From NCBI RefSeq assembly GCF_035621355.1, contig NZ_CP141769.1, forward strand, positions 2,604,001 to 2,668,000: 64,000 nt of DNA, given 5' to 3'. Every line of letters starts with the position of its first letter. Positions within the stretch are counted from its first letter, which is position 1. A program made the translations under genes and the position numbers. Source of the stretch: Thiobacillus sp. SCUT-2. GTDB lineage: Bacteria > Pseudomonadota > Gammaproteobacteria > Burkholderiales > Thiobacillaceae. Positions 37,219 to 46,533 of the stretch are shown here, in pieces. The notes below the pieces were generated by a model. The model was not told the DNA's origin and made no database searches. It saw only the letters and a list, made by a program, of their open reading frames with translations.

Positions 37219-38658
37219 TCAACCCAGCTGGTCGGGTGCCTCGAGCGGCGTCCGATGGCCCTGCTCGCCGTGCAGCTGGGGCTGGTACCACCCCAGCTTC
37301 TCGCGCAGCCTGACGACATTGCCGACGATGATGAGCGTCGGCGGCTTCAGCCGGGCCTCTTCCGCCAGCGTCGGCAGGCTCCGCAGGTCGCCGGTGATCA
37401 CACGCTGGGTCGGCAGCGTGCCGTGCTGGACGATCGCCGCCGGGGTGTCGGGCGTGAGCCCGTGCTTGATCAGCGCCTCGCACAACAGCGGCAATCCCTT
37501 CAGGCCCATGTAGATGACGATCGTCTGATCCTGACGGGCGATGCCTTCCCAGTTGAGATTGAAGGTGTTTTCCTTCAGGTGGCCGGTGACGAAGGCGACC
37601 GACTGCGCATAGTCGCGGTGGGTGAGCGGAATGCCCGCATACGACGCCACGCCGGCGGCGGCCGTGATGCCTGGCACGACCTGGAACGGCACGCCGTGCT
37701 CGACCAGGGTTTCGATCTCCTCGCCGCCGCGGCCGAAGATGAACGGATCACCGCCCTTCAGCCGCAGCGTGCGCTTGCCCTCCTTGGCCAGCCGCACCAG
37801 CATGAGGTTGATTTCCTCCTGCGGCACCGCGTGGTCGTCGCGCTCCTTGCCGACATAGATGCGCTCCGCGTCGCGCCGGCACATGTCGAGAATCGGTGGC
37901 GAGACGAGACGGTCATAGACGATGACGTCGGCCTGCTGCATCAGGCGCAGCGCGCGGAAGGTGAGCAGGTCCGGATTGCCCGGCCCTGCGCCGACGAGGT
38001 AGACCTCGCCGCGGCTGATGTCGTGCTGCGCTCCCTCCCGGATCATCGCGTCGAGCTGGGTCTCGGCCTCGGCGTCGCGGCCGGAGAACACCATTTCGGC
38101 CACCGGCGAGAGGAAGACCTTTTCCCAGAACGCGCGCCGCTGCTCCGGCTTGATCGCGTCCCGCACGCGGTCCTTGTAGCGCGACGCCAGCGCCGACAGC
38201 CGCCCGTAGGCGGCAGGAATCAGCGTCTCCAGGCGTGCCCGCAGCATGCGCGCGAGTACCGGCGATTCGCCGCCGCTGGACACCGCCACCATGATCGGCG
38301 AGCGGTCGATGATCGACGGCAGGATGAAGCTGCACAGCGCGGGCTTGTCGGCCACGTTCACCGGGATGTGCCGTGTGCGCGCGGCGTCGGCAACCAGTTT
38401 CGCCGCGGTGGCGTCCTCCTCGACGACGATTACGGCGTCCTTGCCTTCGAGCAGTTCGGGGCGGAAGGCGTCGGCCACGCGGGCCACGCGTTCGGCGTGC
38501 GGAAGCCGCGCGAAGCCTTCATGCAAGTCAGGGGCGGCGACATCGACGCGCGCGCCGGCGCGCAACAACAGCTCCGTCTTGCGCGCCGCGGTTTCGGAGC
38601 CGCCCACCACCAGGCAGTGACGGTCGCGCAGATCGAGGAAAATCGGCAGGTAGTTCAT
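37219..38658 (-). CDS. cysG: Sirohaem synthase (uroporphyrinogen methyltransferase / precorrin-2 dehydrogenase / ferrochelatase)
   Basis: This is a 479-residue fusion. The N-terminal CysG^B part has YLPIFLDLRDRHCLVVGGSETAARKTELLL and makes sirohaem from precorrin-2. The C-terminal SUMT part has GEVYLVGAGPGNPDLLTFRALRLMQQADVIVYDRLVS and FGRGGEEIETL. It starts 4 bp after the dsrR stop. Its product is the prosthetic group of DsrAB next door, and DsrN upstream is thought to amidate that sirohaem, so the three form a cofactor supply line. It may also serve assimilatory reductases. Confidence 0.94.
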   Translation of the reverse strand: MNYLPIFLDLRDRHCLVVGGSETAARKTELLLRAGARVDVAAPDLHEGFARLPHAERVARVADAFRPELLEGKDAVIVVEEDATAAKLVADAARTRHIPVNVADKPALCSFILPSIIDRSPIMVAVSSGGESPVLARMLRARLETLIPAAYGRLSALASRYKDRVRDAIKPEQRRAFWEKVFLSPVAEMVFSGRDAEAETQLDAMIREGAQHDISRGEVYLVGAGPGNPDLLTFRALRLMQQADVIVYDRLVSPPILDMCRRDAERIYVGKERDDHAVPQEEINLMLVRLAKEGKRTLRLKGGDPFIFGRGGEEIETLVEHGVPFQVVPGITAAAGVASYAGIPLTHRDYAQSVAFVTGHLKENTFNLNWEGIARQDQTIVIYMGLKGLPLLCEALIKHGLTPDTPAAIVQHGTLPTQRVITGDLRSLPTLAEEARLKPPTLIIVGNVVRLREKLGWYQPQLHGEQGHRTPLEAPDQLG

Positions 38659-38662
38659 CGGG

Positions 38663-38983
38663 TCACTCGGCAGGCGCGGCTTGGTCGGCCTCCTCGGCCG
38701 AATACGGGGGGATGAAGATGAAGCGCATGTCGCCCGGGCTCATCTCGACGAAATCGAGCGTCACGCCCTGCAGGTAGGGCGTGCTTTGCGGCGCGATCAG
38801 CAGCTGAATGCCGTTGACGATCAGATGCTCGTCGGCCTCGCGTTCGGTGTCGAAGCCCATGCCGTAATTCACGCTGCCGTCTTCTTCCTGGTAGGCGGCG
38901 ACCCGCAGGATCATCTCGAATACGTCGGGGTTGTTGTTGGCGACACGAATCTGCGCGGCGGCAGCGTCGGTGATCTTGATCAT
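38663..38983 (-). CDS. dsrR: DsrR, A-type-scaffold-like protein
   Basis: This 106-residue HesB/IscA-fold protein begins MIKITDAAAAQIRVANNNPD and contains GMGFDTEREADEHLIVNGIQLLI. It lacks the three conserved cysteines of IscA scaffolds, which is the known hallmark of DsrR. In Allochromatium vinosum DsrR is needed for normal dsr expression at the post-transcriptional level, not for cluster assembly. It sits between dsrN and cysG, as expected. The A. vinosum neighbour dsrS is not found here. Confidence 0.88.
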   Translation of the reverse strand: MIKITDAAAAQIRVANNNPDVFEMILRVAAYQEEDGSVNYGMGFDTEREADEHLIVNGIQLLIAPQSTPYLQGVTLDFVEMSPGDMRFIFIPPYSAEEADQAAPAE

Positions 38984-39000
38984 GGGCCTTCCCTCGAAAA

Positions 39001-40407
39001 TTAAGCGGCGGCACGCGCCTTGTGCGTGCGCACCTGATTCAAAAACGGTCCGATCCAGCCGCGGGGGCCGGACCCGCGGCGGTGGACGTAGCCGGCGAGC
39101 AGGTTGCGATGCTGGTATCCGTCGTGCCGGCCGTCGATGCCGTGACCCCGCGTGACCTCGTAGGCGAATATGGCGTCGGCGGGGAGGTTTTCCAAGCTCG
39201 AATAGTGAAATTCATGCGCCGGAATCTCAGCCGTCTCCTGCCAGTGGTCCGCGCCCGTCGGCTGCAGCCTCGCATAGCCGCGGCCGACCGGCCGGTCGTG
39301 CATCACGGTATTTCCCGGCACTGCACCGACCATCCGGCAGGTCCTGCCCTGCCAGCTGAGCTCGCGCGACAGGTACATCAGCCCGCCGCACTCGGCGTAG
39401 GTCGGCAGGCCGGCATCGATCGCATCGCGGATCTGCCCGCGCAGCGTCGCATTTGCCTCGAGTTCGTTCATGAACATCTCGGGGAAGCCGCCGCCGATGA
39501 GCAGCCCGTCGACGTCCGGCAGCACGCGGTCGCGCAAGGTGTCGATCGCGACCAGCTCGACGCCGGCCCCGCGCAGGGTGTCGAGATCTTCGCTGTAGTA
39601 GAAGCCGAAGGCCGGATCCTGGGCGATGCCGATGCGCAGTCGCTCGGCGGACGTCGCCTGCAGGGGCGCCTGCGGCATAGGAAAGTCCGGAGCACTGTCC
39701 GCGATCGCAACGACCCGGTCGAGATCCACCTGCGCCGCGACGCGCTCGCCAACCCGCTGAATGCGCACGCGCGCGGCGTCCTGCTCGTTGGCCGGCACCA
39801 GGCCGAGATGCCGCTCGGTGATCTGCATGCCGGCATCGTGCTGGACGGCGCCGAGGACCTCGACATCGGTGTAATGCTCGATCACCGCGCGCAGCTTCGA
39901 TTCGTGGCGGCTTCCGCCGAGGTTGTTCAGGATCACGCCGGCGATCCGGATGTCGCGGTCGAAGGCCTGGTAGCCGAGGATCAGGGGCGCGACGCCGCGG
40001 GTCATGCCGCGCGCGTCGATGACCAGCACGACCGGTGCACCCAGCAACTTGGCGAGGGCGGCGTTGGAGTTGCTGCCGTCGAGATCGAGGCCGTCGTAGA
40101 GTCCCTTGTTGCCCTCGATCAGGCTGACGCGGGCGCCGGCGCCCGCGCGCCCGAACAGCCCCGTGATCTCGGCGTGCTGCATCATGTGGAAATCGAGGTT
40201 GTAGCAGGGCCGCCCGGCAGCCATGCCGAGCCAGAGCGGATCGATGTAATCGGGTCCCTTCTTGAAGGGCTGCACCGCCTGGCCGCGCGCGTGCAGCGCC
40301 GCGCATAACCCCAGGGTCAGGGTCGTCTTCCCGGACGATTTGTGCGCCGCAGAAATGAAGACGCGGGGCCTGGAAGCCCCGCGCGCGTTCGAATCGTTCG
40401 TCATCAT
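39001..40407 (-). CDS. dsrN: DsrN, sirohaem amidase (CobB/cobyrinate diamide synthase-like)
   Basis: The product is 468 residues. The N-terminal P-loop domain begins VFISAAHKSSGKTTLTLGLCAAL. The C-terminal class I glutamine amidotransferase has ECGGLMYLSRELSWQGRTCRMVGAVPG and the Cys of the PTYAECGG nucleophile elbow. DsrN is proposed to amidate sirohaem to the form bound by DsrAB. Two adjacent ATG codons (MMTNDSNARG) make the start ambiguous by one codon. Upstream readings extend into the intergenic gap after dsrP. Confidence 0.9.
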   Translation of the reverse strand: MMTNDSNARGASRPRVFISAAHKSSGKTTLTLGLCAALHARGQAVQPFKKGPDYIDPLWLGMAAGRPCYNLDFHMMQHAEITGLFGRAGAGARVSLIEGNKGLYDGLDLDGSNSNAALAKLLGAPVVLVIDARGMTRGVAPLILGYQAFDRDIRIAGVILNNLGGSRHESKLRAVIEHYTDVEVLGAVQHDAGMQITERHLGLVPANEQDAARVRIQRVGERVAAQVDLDRVVAIADSAPDFPMPQAPLQATSAERLRIGIAQDPAFGFYYSEDLDTLRGAGVELVAIDTLRDRVLPDVDGLLIGGGFPEMFMNELEANATLRGQIRDAIDAGLPTYAECGGLMYLSRELSWQGRTCRMVGAVPGNTVMHDRPVGRGYARLQPTGADHWQETAEIPAHEFHYSSLENLPADAIFAYEVTRGHGIDGRHDGYQHRNLLAGYVHRRGSGPRGWIGPFLNQVRTHKARAAA

Positions 40408-40466
40408 GTTGGCCGATTCATGCCTGACGCCCGCCTGCCGGCCTTCGTCCGGCAGGTCGCCGCACG

Positions 40467-41669
40467 TCAGTGTTCCAGCTTGGCGACGGTGGCGTCGTCC
40501 AGGCTGACCGGCAGCAGACGGAGCACCTTGACCGCGAAGGTCGTGATGAGCAGCGCGATCGCCACCCCGCCGAGCCCGAGGAACCATTCAGGCGTACTGG
40601 GCGAGTAGTCATGCACGACGCCGTCATAGAACGTGCTCTTCATCGTCATGCCCGGGAACATTTCCAGGGGATAGGCCTGGGCGCCGATGATGGTCACGTA
40701 CTCCTGCGCGATGCCGCCGAGGATCACGAGCACGCAGGCCACGAGGACCCAGCTGCGCTGCTTGCCAAGGCCGGTCAGCAGGATCACGAGCGGAAGCACG
40801 CAGCCGACGACGATCTGGCCCACCCAGAACAGGGTGGTGATGTCCCCCCCATCGCGCAGGATGAAGGCTTCCGCCCCGTGCATTTTCGCGAAGTAGAGGT
40901 TGGTCAGGTGGTAGACCACCACGAAGTAGAGCACGGCGGCGACGAATACGGCCAGCAGGTAGCGCAGGCGGTTCATCACGACGTCGCCGAGCGGGCGACC
41001 GGTCCATGCGTACGACGCGGCCAGCACGAGCAGATAGATCGCGAGGCCGTAGGCAAACGACATGATGATGAACATCGGCGCCAGCATCGCACTGCCGTAC
41101 AGGGCACGCGCGATCAGGAAACCGAACAGCGAACCGGTACCGGTCGTGAGAATCAGCCGCCACAGGAAGGCGGCGGTGCCGGCGACCTTCGTATACGCCT
41201 TCACGCTGCTGTCGAGCATGGTCCAGAGGTAGATCCCGACCAGCACGAAGAAACCCGAATAGAGGAACACGTTCCACGTGAACATCGACGTGAAGTTGAA
41301 GTGGGTCATCGCGACGATCAGGCGGTCCGAGCGGCCGAGATCGAGGACGAGCACCAGCAGGCCACCCGCCAGCAGGGCCAGCGCGAGAATCGCCGAAAGC
41401 GGCGCCAGCGGCTTGTACATGGGTTTGTTGAACACCGACGCGATCGACGCGACGTTCAGCGCGCCCGAGGCCGCCACGATCAGGAACACCGCAAACACGT
41501 GCGGCAGGCCCCAGACGACCTGGTTGTCCATGCCCGTCACGACGTGGCCGTGATGGTGCATGTACAGGTAGGACAGAAAGCCGAACAGCACGAAAAGGCC
41601 GATGCCGCCGAACAGCATCCAGTACTTCAGGCTGCTGCCTTCAACTTCGCGGAAAGTAATGCTTGCCAT
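40467..41669 (-). CDS. dsrP: DsrP, NrfD-type quinone-interacting membrane subunit
   Basis: This 400-residue protein has about ten membrane helices, for example YWMLFGGIGLFVLFGFLSYLY, HVFAVFLIVAASGALNVASI and LRYLLAVFVAAVLYFVVVYHL. It belongs to the NrfD/PsrC family. In the DsrMKJOP complex it exchanges electrons with the quinone pool through DsrO. It starts 6 bp after dsrO, and dsrN follows about 60 bp downstream. The length is normal for DsrP. Confidence 0.93.
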   Translation of the reverse strand: MASITFREVEGSSLKYWMLFGGIGLFVLFGFLSYLYMHHHGHVVTGMDNQVVWGLPHVFAVFLIVAASGALNVASIASVFNKPMYKPLAPLSAILALALLAGGLLVLVLDLGRSDRLIVAMTHFNFTSMFTWNVFLYSGFFVLVGIYLWTMLDSSVKAYTKVAGTAAFLWRLILTTGTGSLFGFLIARALYGSAMLAPMFIIMSFAYGLAIYLLVLAASYAWTGRPLGDVVMNRLRYLLAVFVAAVLYFVVVYHLTNLYFAKMHGAEAFILRDGGDITTLFWVGQIVVGCVLPLVILLTGLGKQRSWVLVACVLVILGGIAQEYVTIIGAQAYPLEMFPGMTMKSTFYDGVVHDYSPSTPEWFLGLGGVAIALLITTFAVKVLRLLPVSLDDATVAKLEH

Positions 41670-41675
41670 GTTGTT

Positions 41676-42452
41676 TTAGATTCCGTGGTAGCGGACGCCG
41701 ACATTGAGATTGAGGTCGGCGCGGACCTGCTTGGTCGGCAGTTCGCGCAGCCGCTTCGAAATCTCGCTTTCGGGGTCGTTCATGTCGCCGAACACCAGGG
41801 CGTTATGACCGGCCTTGGTACAGGCCTCGACGCAGGCGGTGGTGCCGTCGCCGCGGTCGACCTTCTGCACGCAGAACGTACAGGCCTCGACACATCCAAC
41901 GCCGCGGGGAACATCCGGCTTCTGCGTGTCGTTCAGCGGCTCGTGAACCAGCGAGCGAGCCTTGTACGGGCAGGCCATCATGCAGTAACGGCAACCGATG
42001 CAGGTGTGGCGGTTCACCAGGACAATGCCGTCGGCACGCTTGAACGACGCGCCCGTCGGGCAGACGTCGACGCACGGCGGCTCGGCGCAGTGCTGGCACA
42101 GCATCGGCAGGTTGGTCTCCTGCTGCGTCAGCGGATCCTGGAGTTCCAGCTTGCGGATCCACTGCGGCGCCTGCTTGGGGTGCTTGCTCTCGGCAACCGG
42201 CGTCCAGCCGTTCTCGGTGCTGCACGCGCTGACGCACTCGTCGCAGCCGCTCGCGCACTTGGTGGCGTCGACCAGCATGCCCCAGCGCACCGCGCCGCTG
42301 GCCGCCTGGTCTTCGGGGCGGCCGTGCGCCACTTCGACCAGCATCACGCCTGGAGCGAGCGTGACGCCTGCGGCGACCGTAGCGGCCCCGAGAAACCGGC
42401 GCCGCTCGGGCGACGCGGGCGAATTGTCAGTCATCGATTTCATCTCGGTCAT
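41676..42452 (-). CDS. dsrO: DsrO, periplasmic iron-sulfur subunit
   Basis: The product is 258 residues with a Tat signal (ERRRFLGAATVAAGVTLAPG) and several 4Fe-4S motifs, including CASGCDECVSACS, CQHCAEPPCVDVCPTGA, CIGCRYCMMACPYKAR and CTFCVQKVDRG. It relays electrons between the DsrJ c-type cytochrome and DsrP in the DsrMKJOP complex. The ATG overlaps the dsrJ stop (ATGA). Starts further down, such as MTDNSPASP, are possible and would keep the twin arginines. Confidence 0.93.
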   Translation of the reverse strand: MTEMKSMTDNSPASPERRRFLGAATVAAGVTLAPGVMLVEVAHGRPEDQAASGAVRWGMLVDATKCASGCDECVSACSTENGWTPVAESKHPKQAPQWIRKLELQDPLTQQETNLPMLCQHCAEPPCVDVCPTGASFKRADGIVLVNRHTCIGCRYCMMACPYKARSLVHEPLNDTQKPDVPRGVGCVEACTFCVQKVDRGDGTTACVEACTKAGHNALVFGDMNDPESEISKRLRELPTKQVRADLNLNVGVRYHGI

Positions 42453-42946
42453 TTGGCAACCCCGGCCATGTCTTCGGGGCTGATCTTGCGATCGGCCTGT
42501 GCCGCCAGCTGATGGGCGTAATGGGCCGACTCCGCGTTGAGCGGATGCATGGCCATCGAGCCCTGCGGCTTGGTGGAGTGGCAGTCGAAACAGTCGATCT
42601 TCACCGCGGCATAGGTGTGGCAGCTGACGCAGAAGTCGTCCTTCGAGGCCGCAACGCTGCCAGTCTTTTCGCTGGCGTGGCAGTTGATGCATTCCTTCAG
42701 GCTGTACTTCTTGGTACGAATCCCTTCGAGCACCGTCTCGTCACGATGGTGCAGCAGCACCTTCATGTGGTTGCGGCGCATGAACTCGTTGGGTTCGACG
42801 CAGTGCTCGCCCTTGGCGGCCTTCGTGATCACCGGCTTCGGGGCCCCCCCGGCCTTGGGCTGGTCTTCCGACCCGGCCCAGGCCAGGGCCGCGGTCGTCA
42901 GGACGACCGCCCCCAGAGCCAGAAGGCGTTTGAACTTGCGGGCCAC
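42449..42946 (-). CDS. dsrJ: DsrJ, triheme c-type cytochrome
   Basis: This 165-residue periplasmic cytochrome has an uncleaved or cleaved N-terminal helix (RLLALGAVVLTTAALAWA). Three CxxCH motifs bind haem: CINCH at 86-90, CVSCH at 106-110 and CFDCH at 119-123. An extra cysteine, Cys49 in GEHCVEP, probably matches the unusual His/Cys axial ligand reported for DsrJ. It starts with GTG two bases after the dsrL stop. It may oxidise a periplasmic sulfur compound or just transfer electrons. Confidence 0.94.
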   Translation of the reverse strand: MARKFKRLLALGAVVLTTAALAWAGSEDQPKAGGAPKPVITKAAKGEHCVEPNEFMRRNHMKVLLHHRDETVLEGIRTKKYSLKECINCHASEKTGSVAASKDDFCVSCHTYAAVKIDCFDCHSTKPQGSMAMHPLNAESAHYAHQLAAQADRKISPEDMAGVAK

Positions 42947-42948
42947 GC

Positions 42949-44910
42949 TTAGTCACCCATGCCCATGACGATGTAGCCGGTCGGGCAGACGTCCGCACAG
43001 ATGTGGCAGCCGATGCACTTGCCGTAGTCGGTGTCGACGTAACGACCCACGGTCGGGTTGTCCTTCTTCTTCACCTTGAACACCGCGGTCTGCGGGCAGT
43101 AGACGACGCAGTTGTCGCACTCGAAGCACTGGCCGCAGGACATGCAGCGCTTGGCCTCTTCCACGACCTGCTTCTCGGACAGCGCGTGCAGGCGTTCTTC
43201 GAAGTTGCCCAGGGCCTGTTCCTTGTCGAGCACGGTCACGTCACGGATGTGGCGCGCAACGTTGGGGAAATGGCCGAGGAACAGCTCGTTGTGCGGGATG
43301 ATGTGACGCTGCGACCGATCTTCGAAGTTGTGCAGGATGTCCTTGCGCGCAGAAGTACCCCAGTCCTGGCCATGCACTTCGTTGTACTCGTGGCCGGATT
43401 CGAGCCACTTGCGGATCTCGTCGAAGTGGTGCACGTCGACCTTCGGACGCTTGTCGAGCTCCTTGCCGGCGAGGAAGGCGTCGATGCCGTCGACGGCGAT
43501 CGAGGCGTGGCCGATCGCGGTAGTCAGCAGGTGCGGACGGATCACGTCGCCGCCGACGAAGACCTTGTCGTTGCCGGGGAAACGGTAGTTCTTGTCGGCC
43601 TTGATCAGGCCGTTGTTGTTGTTGAACTGTTCGAGGCCCGTGAAATCGACGCCCTGGCCGATCGCGGAAACGATCAGGTCGGCCGGCAGGTCACGCTCGG
43701 TGCCTTCGACAATCTTGGTTTCCTTGCCTTCCATCACGAAGTCCGCCACGCGCAGGGCGGTGGCACGGCCGTTGGCGTCAACGACCACCGCCACCGGGGT
43801 CACGCCGCCGATGATCTCGATGCCTTCCTGCTGCGCATGCTCGACTTCATGCTTGTTGGCGGCCATCTTGTCGACGGTGGCGCGGGAAACCAGCACCACG
43901 TCGGCGCCTTCGCGGGCGGAAATGGCGGCAACGTCGGACGCCATGTGCCCGGAGATCACGGCTTCCGGACGATCGTCATGGCTGCCGGACTTGGTCACAT
44001 TGCCGAGACGGCGAGCAACGGTCGCGACGTCGATCGAGGTATCGCCGCCGCCGATGACGACGACGCGGTTGCCGACGTGCTGCAGGCGGCCCTCGTTGAA
44101 GGCACGCAGGAAGGCGACGGCGGTCACGCAGTTGGGCGCCTCGGCGCCGGGAACCGGGAGCGGACGGCCAGCCTGGGCACCCATGGCCATGAAGATGGCA
44201 TCGTAGTTCTTGTCCAGTTCGTCGAAGCTGATGTCGCTGCCGACGCGGGTCTTGAGACGGGTCTCGACGCCCATGGCGATGATGCGGTTGATTTCGGCGT
44301 CGAGCATTTCGCGCGGGGTGCGGAAACCCGGGATGCCGTAGCGCATCATGCCGCCAAGCTCCTCGTGCTCGTCGAAGATGGTGACGGCGTGGCCGCGCAG
44401 GCGCAGCTGGTAGGCGGCGGCCAGGCCCGCCGGGCCGGCGCCGATGACGGCGACCTTCTTGCCGGTTTCGGTCGCGGCGGAGGTGAACGCCATGTTGTTG
44501 GCAATGCCCCAGTCGCCGATGAAGTGCTCGACGGAGTTGATGCCGACGTGGTCTTCGACCATGTTGCGGTTACAGCCGGATTCGCACGGCGCCGGGCAGA
44601 CACGGCCCATCACGCCCGGGAAGGGGTTGGCTTCGGTGAGGCGGCGGAAGGCGTACTCCTGCCAGGTCACGCCTGCAGGCGGCTTCTCGATGCCGCGCGC
44701 GATGTTCAGATAGCCGCGAATGTCTTCACCCGCCGGGCACGAGCCCTGGCAGGGAGGCGTGGAGAGCATGTACTCGGGACACTTGTGGGTCCAGCTCGAC
44801 TGGAAGATGCGATCCTGCGAAGAACGATAGTTCTTGTCGGACTCGCCATCCTTGAAGCGACGCCATGTCATGCCTTCGGTCTTTGCTGCTTTGTTCGTCG
44901 TGACAGCCAT
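42949..44910 (-). CDS. dsrL: DsrL, NAD(P)H:DsrAB oxidoreductase
   Basis: This 653-residue iron-sulfur flavoprotein belongs to the GltD/NfnB family. The N-terminal cluster region has CPEYMLSTPPCQGSCPAGEDIR. The FAD site is VAVIGAGPAGLAAAYQLR. A second dinucleotide fold follows (RVVVIGGGDTSIDVA). The C-terminal ferredoxin part has CMSCGQCFECDNCVVYCPQTA and CIGCHICADVCPTG. DsrL takes electrons from DsrAB during sulfur oxidation and reduces NAD(P)+, and it is essential in A. vinosum. It is a marker of oxidative dsr systems. Confidence 0.95.
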   Translation of the reverse strand: MAVTTNKAAKTEGMTWRRFKDGESDKNYRSSQDRIFQSSWTHKCPEYMLSTPPCQGSCPAGEDIRGYLNIARGIEKPPAGVTWQEYAFRRLTEANPFPGVMGRVCPAPCESGCNRNMVEDHVGINSVEHFIGDWGIANNMAFTSAATETGKKVAVIGAGPAGLAAAYQLRLRGHAVTIFDEHEELGGMMRYGIPGFRTPREMLDAEINRIIAMGVETRLKTRVGSDISFDELDKNYDAIFMAMGAQAGRPLPVPGAEAPNCVTAVAFLRAFNEGRLQHVGNRVVVIGGGDTSIDVATVARRLGNVTKSGSHDDRPEAVISGHMASDVAAISAREGADVVLVSRATVDKMAANKHEVEHAQQEGIEIIGGVTPVAVVVDANGRATALRVADFVMEGKETKIVEGTERDLPADLIVSAIGQGVDFTGLEQFNNNNGLIKADKNYRFPGNDKVFVGGDVIRPHLLTTAIGHASIAVDGIDAFLAGKELDKRPKVDVHHFDEIRKWLESGHEYNEVHGQDWGTSARKDILHNFEDRSQRHIIPHNELFLGHFPNVARHIRDVTVLDKEQALGNFEERLHALSEKQVVEEAKRCMSCGQCFECDNCVVYCPQTAVFKVKKKDNPTVGRYVDTDYGKCIGCHICADVCPTGYIVMGMGD

Positions 44911-44960
44911 GTTGGTTCTCCTAACGCCTACACAAAATGAATGTTTGTTGAATATTTGGA

Positions 44961-46484
44961 TCAGTCGAGCTTGACCGCCCGGCCGACCAGCTGATGCACA
45001 CCGCCCACCATGCTCATGTCGAAGCCGTACTTGGGCAAGACCTTGGTGAATTGCGCCTTGCAGATGGCGCAGATCAGGGCCAGGAAGTTGACCTGGTGTT
45101 CCTTGACCACGTTGTTGAGTGCGGTCGCGCGGGGCAGCGCACCCTTGACCCGCACCTCCATGAGATCGTCCGTCAGCAGGCCGCCGCCACCGCCGCAGCA
45201 GAACGTGGCCTCACGGATCGTGCCGTCCGCCATGTCGTGGTAGTTGTTCACGACCGCCTTGATCAACTCGCGCGGAATTTCGAACTGGCCGCCCGGCTCC
45301 GTGCCCATGCGCGAAGCGCGGGCGACGTTGCACGAGTCGTGGTAGGTCACGACGAACTCGTCGTTGACCGACGGGTCGACCTGGATCTTGCCCTGCTTGA
45401 TCAGGTCGTTGGTCAGTTCGCAAATGTGCTGGGGCTGCGGGTAGCTCGGGTCGAGCTGTTTCTGCAGTTCGATCGAGAACGGGTCATCGCCGCCGTAGCC
45501 GATACCGGTCAGCGTGTTCCAGAAGCTGTAGGCGACGCGCCAGGCATGGCCGCACTCGCCCACCACGATGCGCTTGGCGCCCAGTTCCAGAGCCGCGTCG
45601 CGGATGCGCATGGCGACATTGCGCATCGTCTCGTAATTGCCGTTGAAGAGGCCAAAGTTGCCGGCTTCCGACGCGTAGGACGACAGCGTCCAGCTGATGC
45701 CCGCGGCATGGAAGACCTTGGCATAGCCGATCAGCGACTCGACGTGCGGCTCCGAGAAGAAGTCGGCGGAGGGCGTGATCAGCAGCACTTCGGCACCTTT
45801 CACGTCCATCGGCAGCTTGACCGGCACGCCGGTGTCGGCTTCGATGTCCTCCTCGAGGCCGGCGAGCGTGTCTTCCAGCGCCGGTCCCGGCAGGCCGAGG
45901 TTGTTGCCGATCTTTTGCACCTTGCCGAGAATCTCGTTGGAGTACTTCTGCCCGATGCCGACGTGGTTGAGGATCTCGCGACCGGCCATCGTGATCTCGG
46001 CGGTGTCGATGCCGTATGGGCAGAAGACCGAGCAGCGACGGCATTCGGAACACTGGTGGTAATAGCTGTACCACTCGTCGAGGATGTCCTTGGTCAGGTC
46101 CTTTGCGCCGACGAGTTTGGGGAACAGCTTGCCGGCGGGGGTGAAGTAGCGACGGTAAACCTGGCGCATCAGGTCCTGCCGCGCGACCGGCATGTTCTTG
46201 GGGTCGGACGTGCCGAGGTAGTAGTGGCACTTGTCGGTACAGGCGCCGCAATGCACGCAGGCGTCGAGAAAGACCTTGAGCGAGCGGTACTTGCCCAGCA
46301 GGTCGCCCATCTTCTCGATGGCACGCTCCTTCCAGTCTTCGACGAGCTCGTGCGGATAACCCATGAAGTCCTGCACCGCCTTCGGCGCGGGGAACGTCTT
46401 GACGTGCGCCATCACGCCTTCCCGCAGCTTGGGAACCTCGATGTCGTCCTTCAGTTCTGGAATATCAAAATCTGCAGCAGCCAC
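44961..46484 (-). CDS. dsrK: DsrK, HdrD-like catalytic subunit
   Basis: This 507-residue protein resembles the heterodisulfide reductase HdrD. It has two 4Fe-4S motifs (CVHCGACTDKCHYYLG and CSECRRCSVFCPYGID). A C-terminal CCG-type segment (FCCGGGGGLLTDD) probably holds the non-cubane cluster. In DsrMKJOP it acts on the DsrC trisulfide or disulfide. The start is a GTG eight bases after AGAGGA. The ORF stays open further upstream, but that overlaps the dsrM tail without a ribosome site. Confidence 0.93.
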   Translation of the reverse strand: MAAADFDIPELKDDIEVPKLREGVMAHVKTFPAPKAVQDFMGYPHELVEDWKERAIEKMGDLLGKYRSLKVFLDACVHCGACTDKCHYYLGTSDPKNMPVARQDLMRQVYRRYFTPAGKLFPKLVGAKDLTKDILDEWYSYYHQCSECRRCSVFCPYGIDTAEITMAGREILNHVGIGQKYSNEILGKVQKIGNNLGLPGPALEDTLAGLEEDIEADTGVPVKLPMDVKGAEVLLITPSADFFSEPHVESLIGYAKVFHAAGISWTLSSYASEAGNFGLFNGNYETMRNVAMRIRDAALELGAKRIVVGECGHAWRVAYSFWNTLTGIGYGGDDPFSIELQKQLDPSYPQPQHICELTNDLIKQGKIQVDPSVNDEFVVTYHDSCNVARASRMGTEPGGQFEIPRELIKAVVNNYHDMADGTIREATFCCGGGGGLLTDDLMEVRVKGALPRATALNNVVKEHQVNFLALICAICKAQFTKVLPKYGFDMSMVGGVHQLVGRAVKLD

Positions 46485-46533
46485 TTGAAAGTCCTCTGTC
46501 CGTACGTATGTGTCCGTCGTCGCTACCGACGGA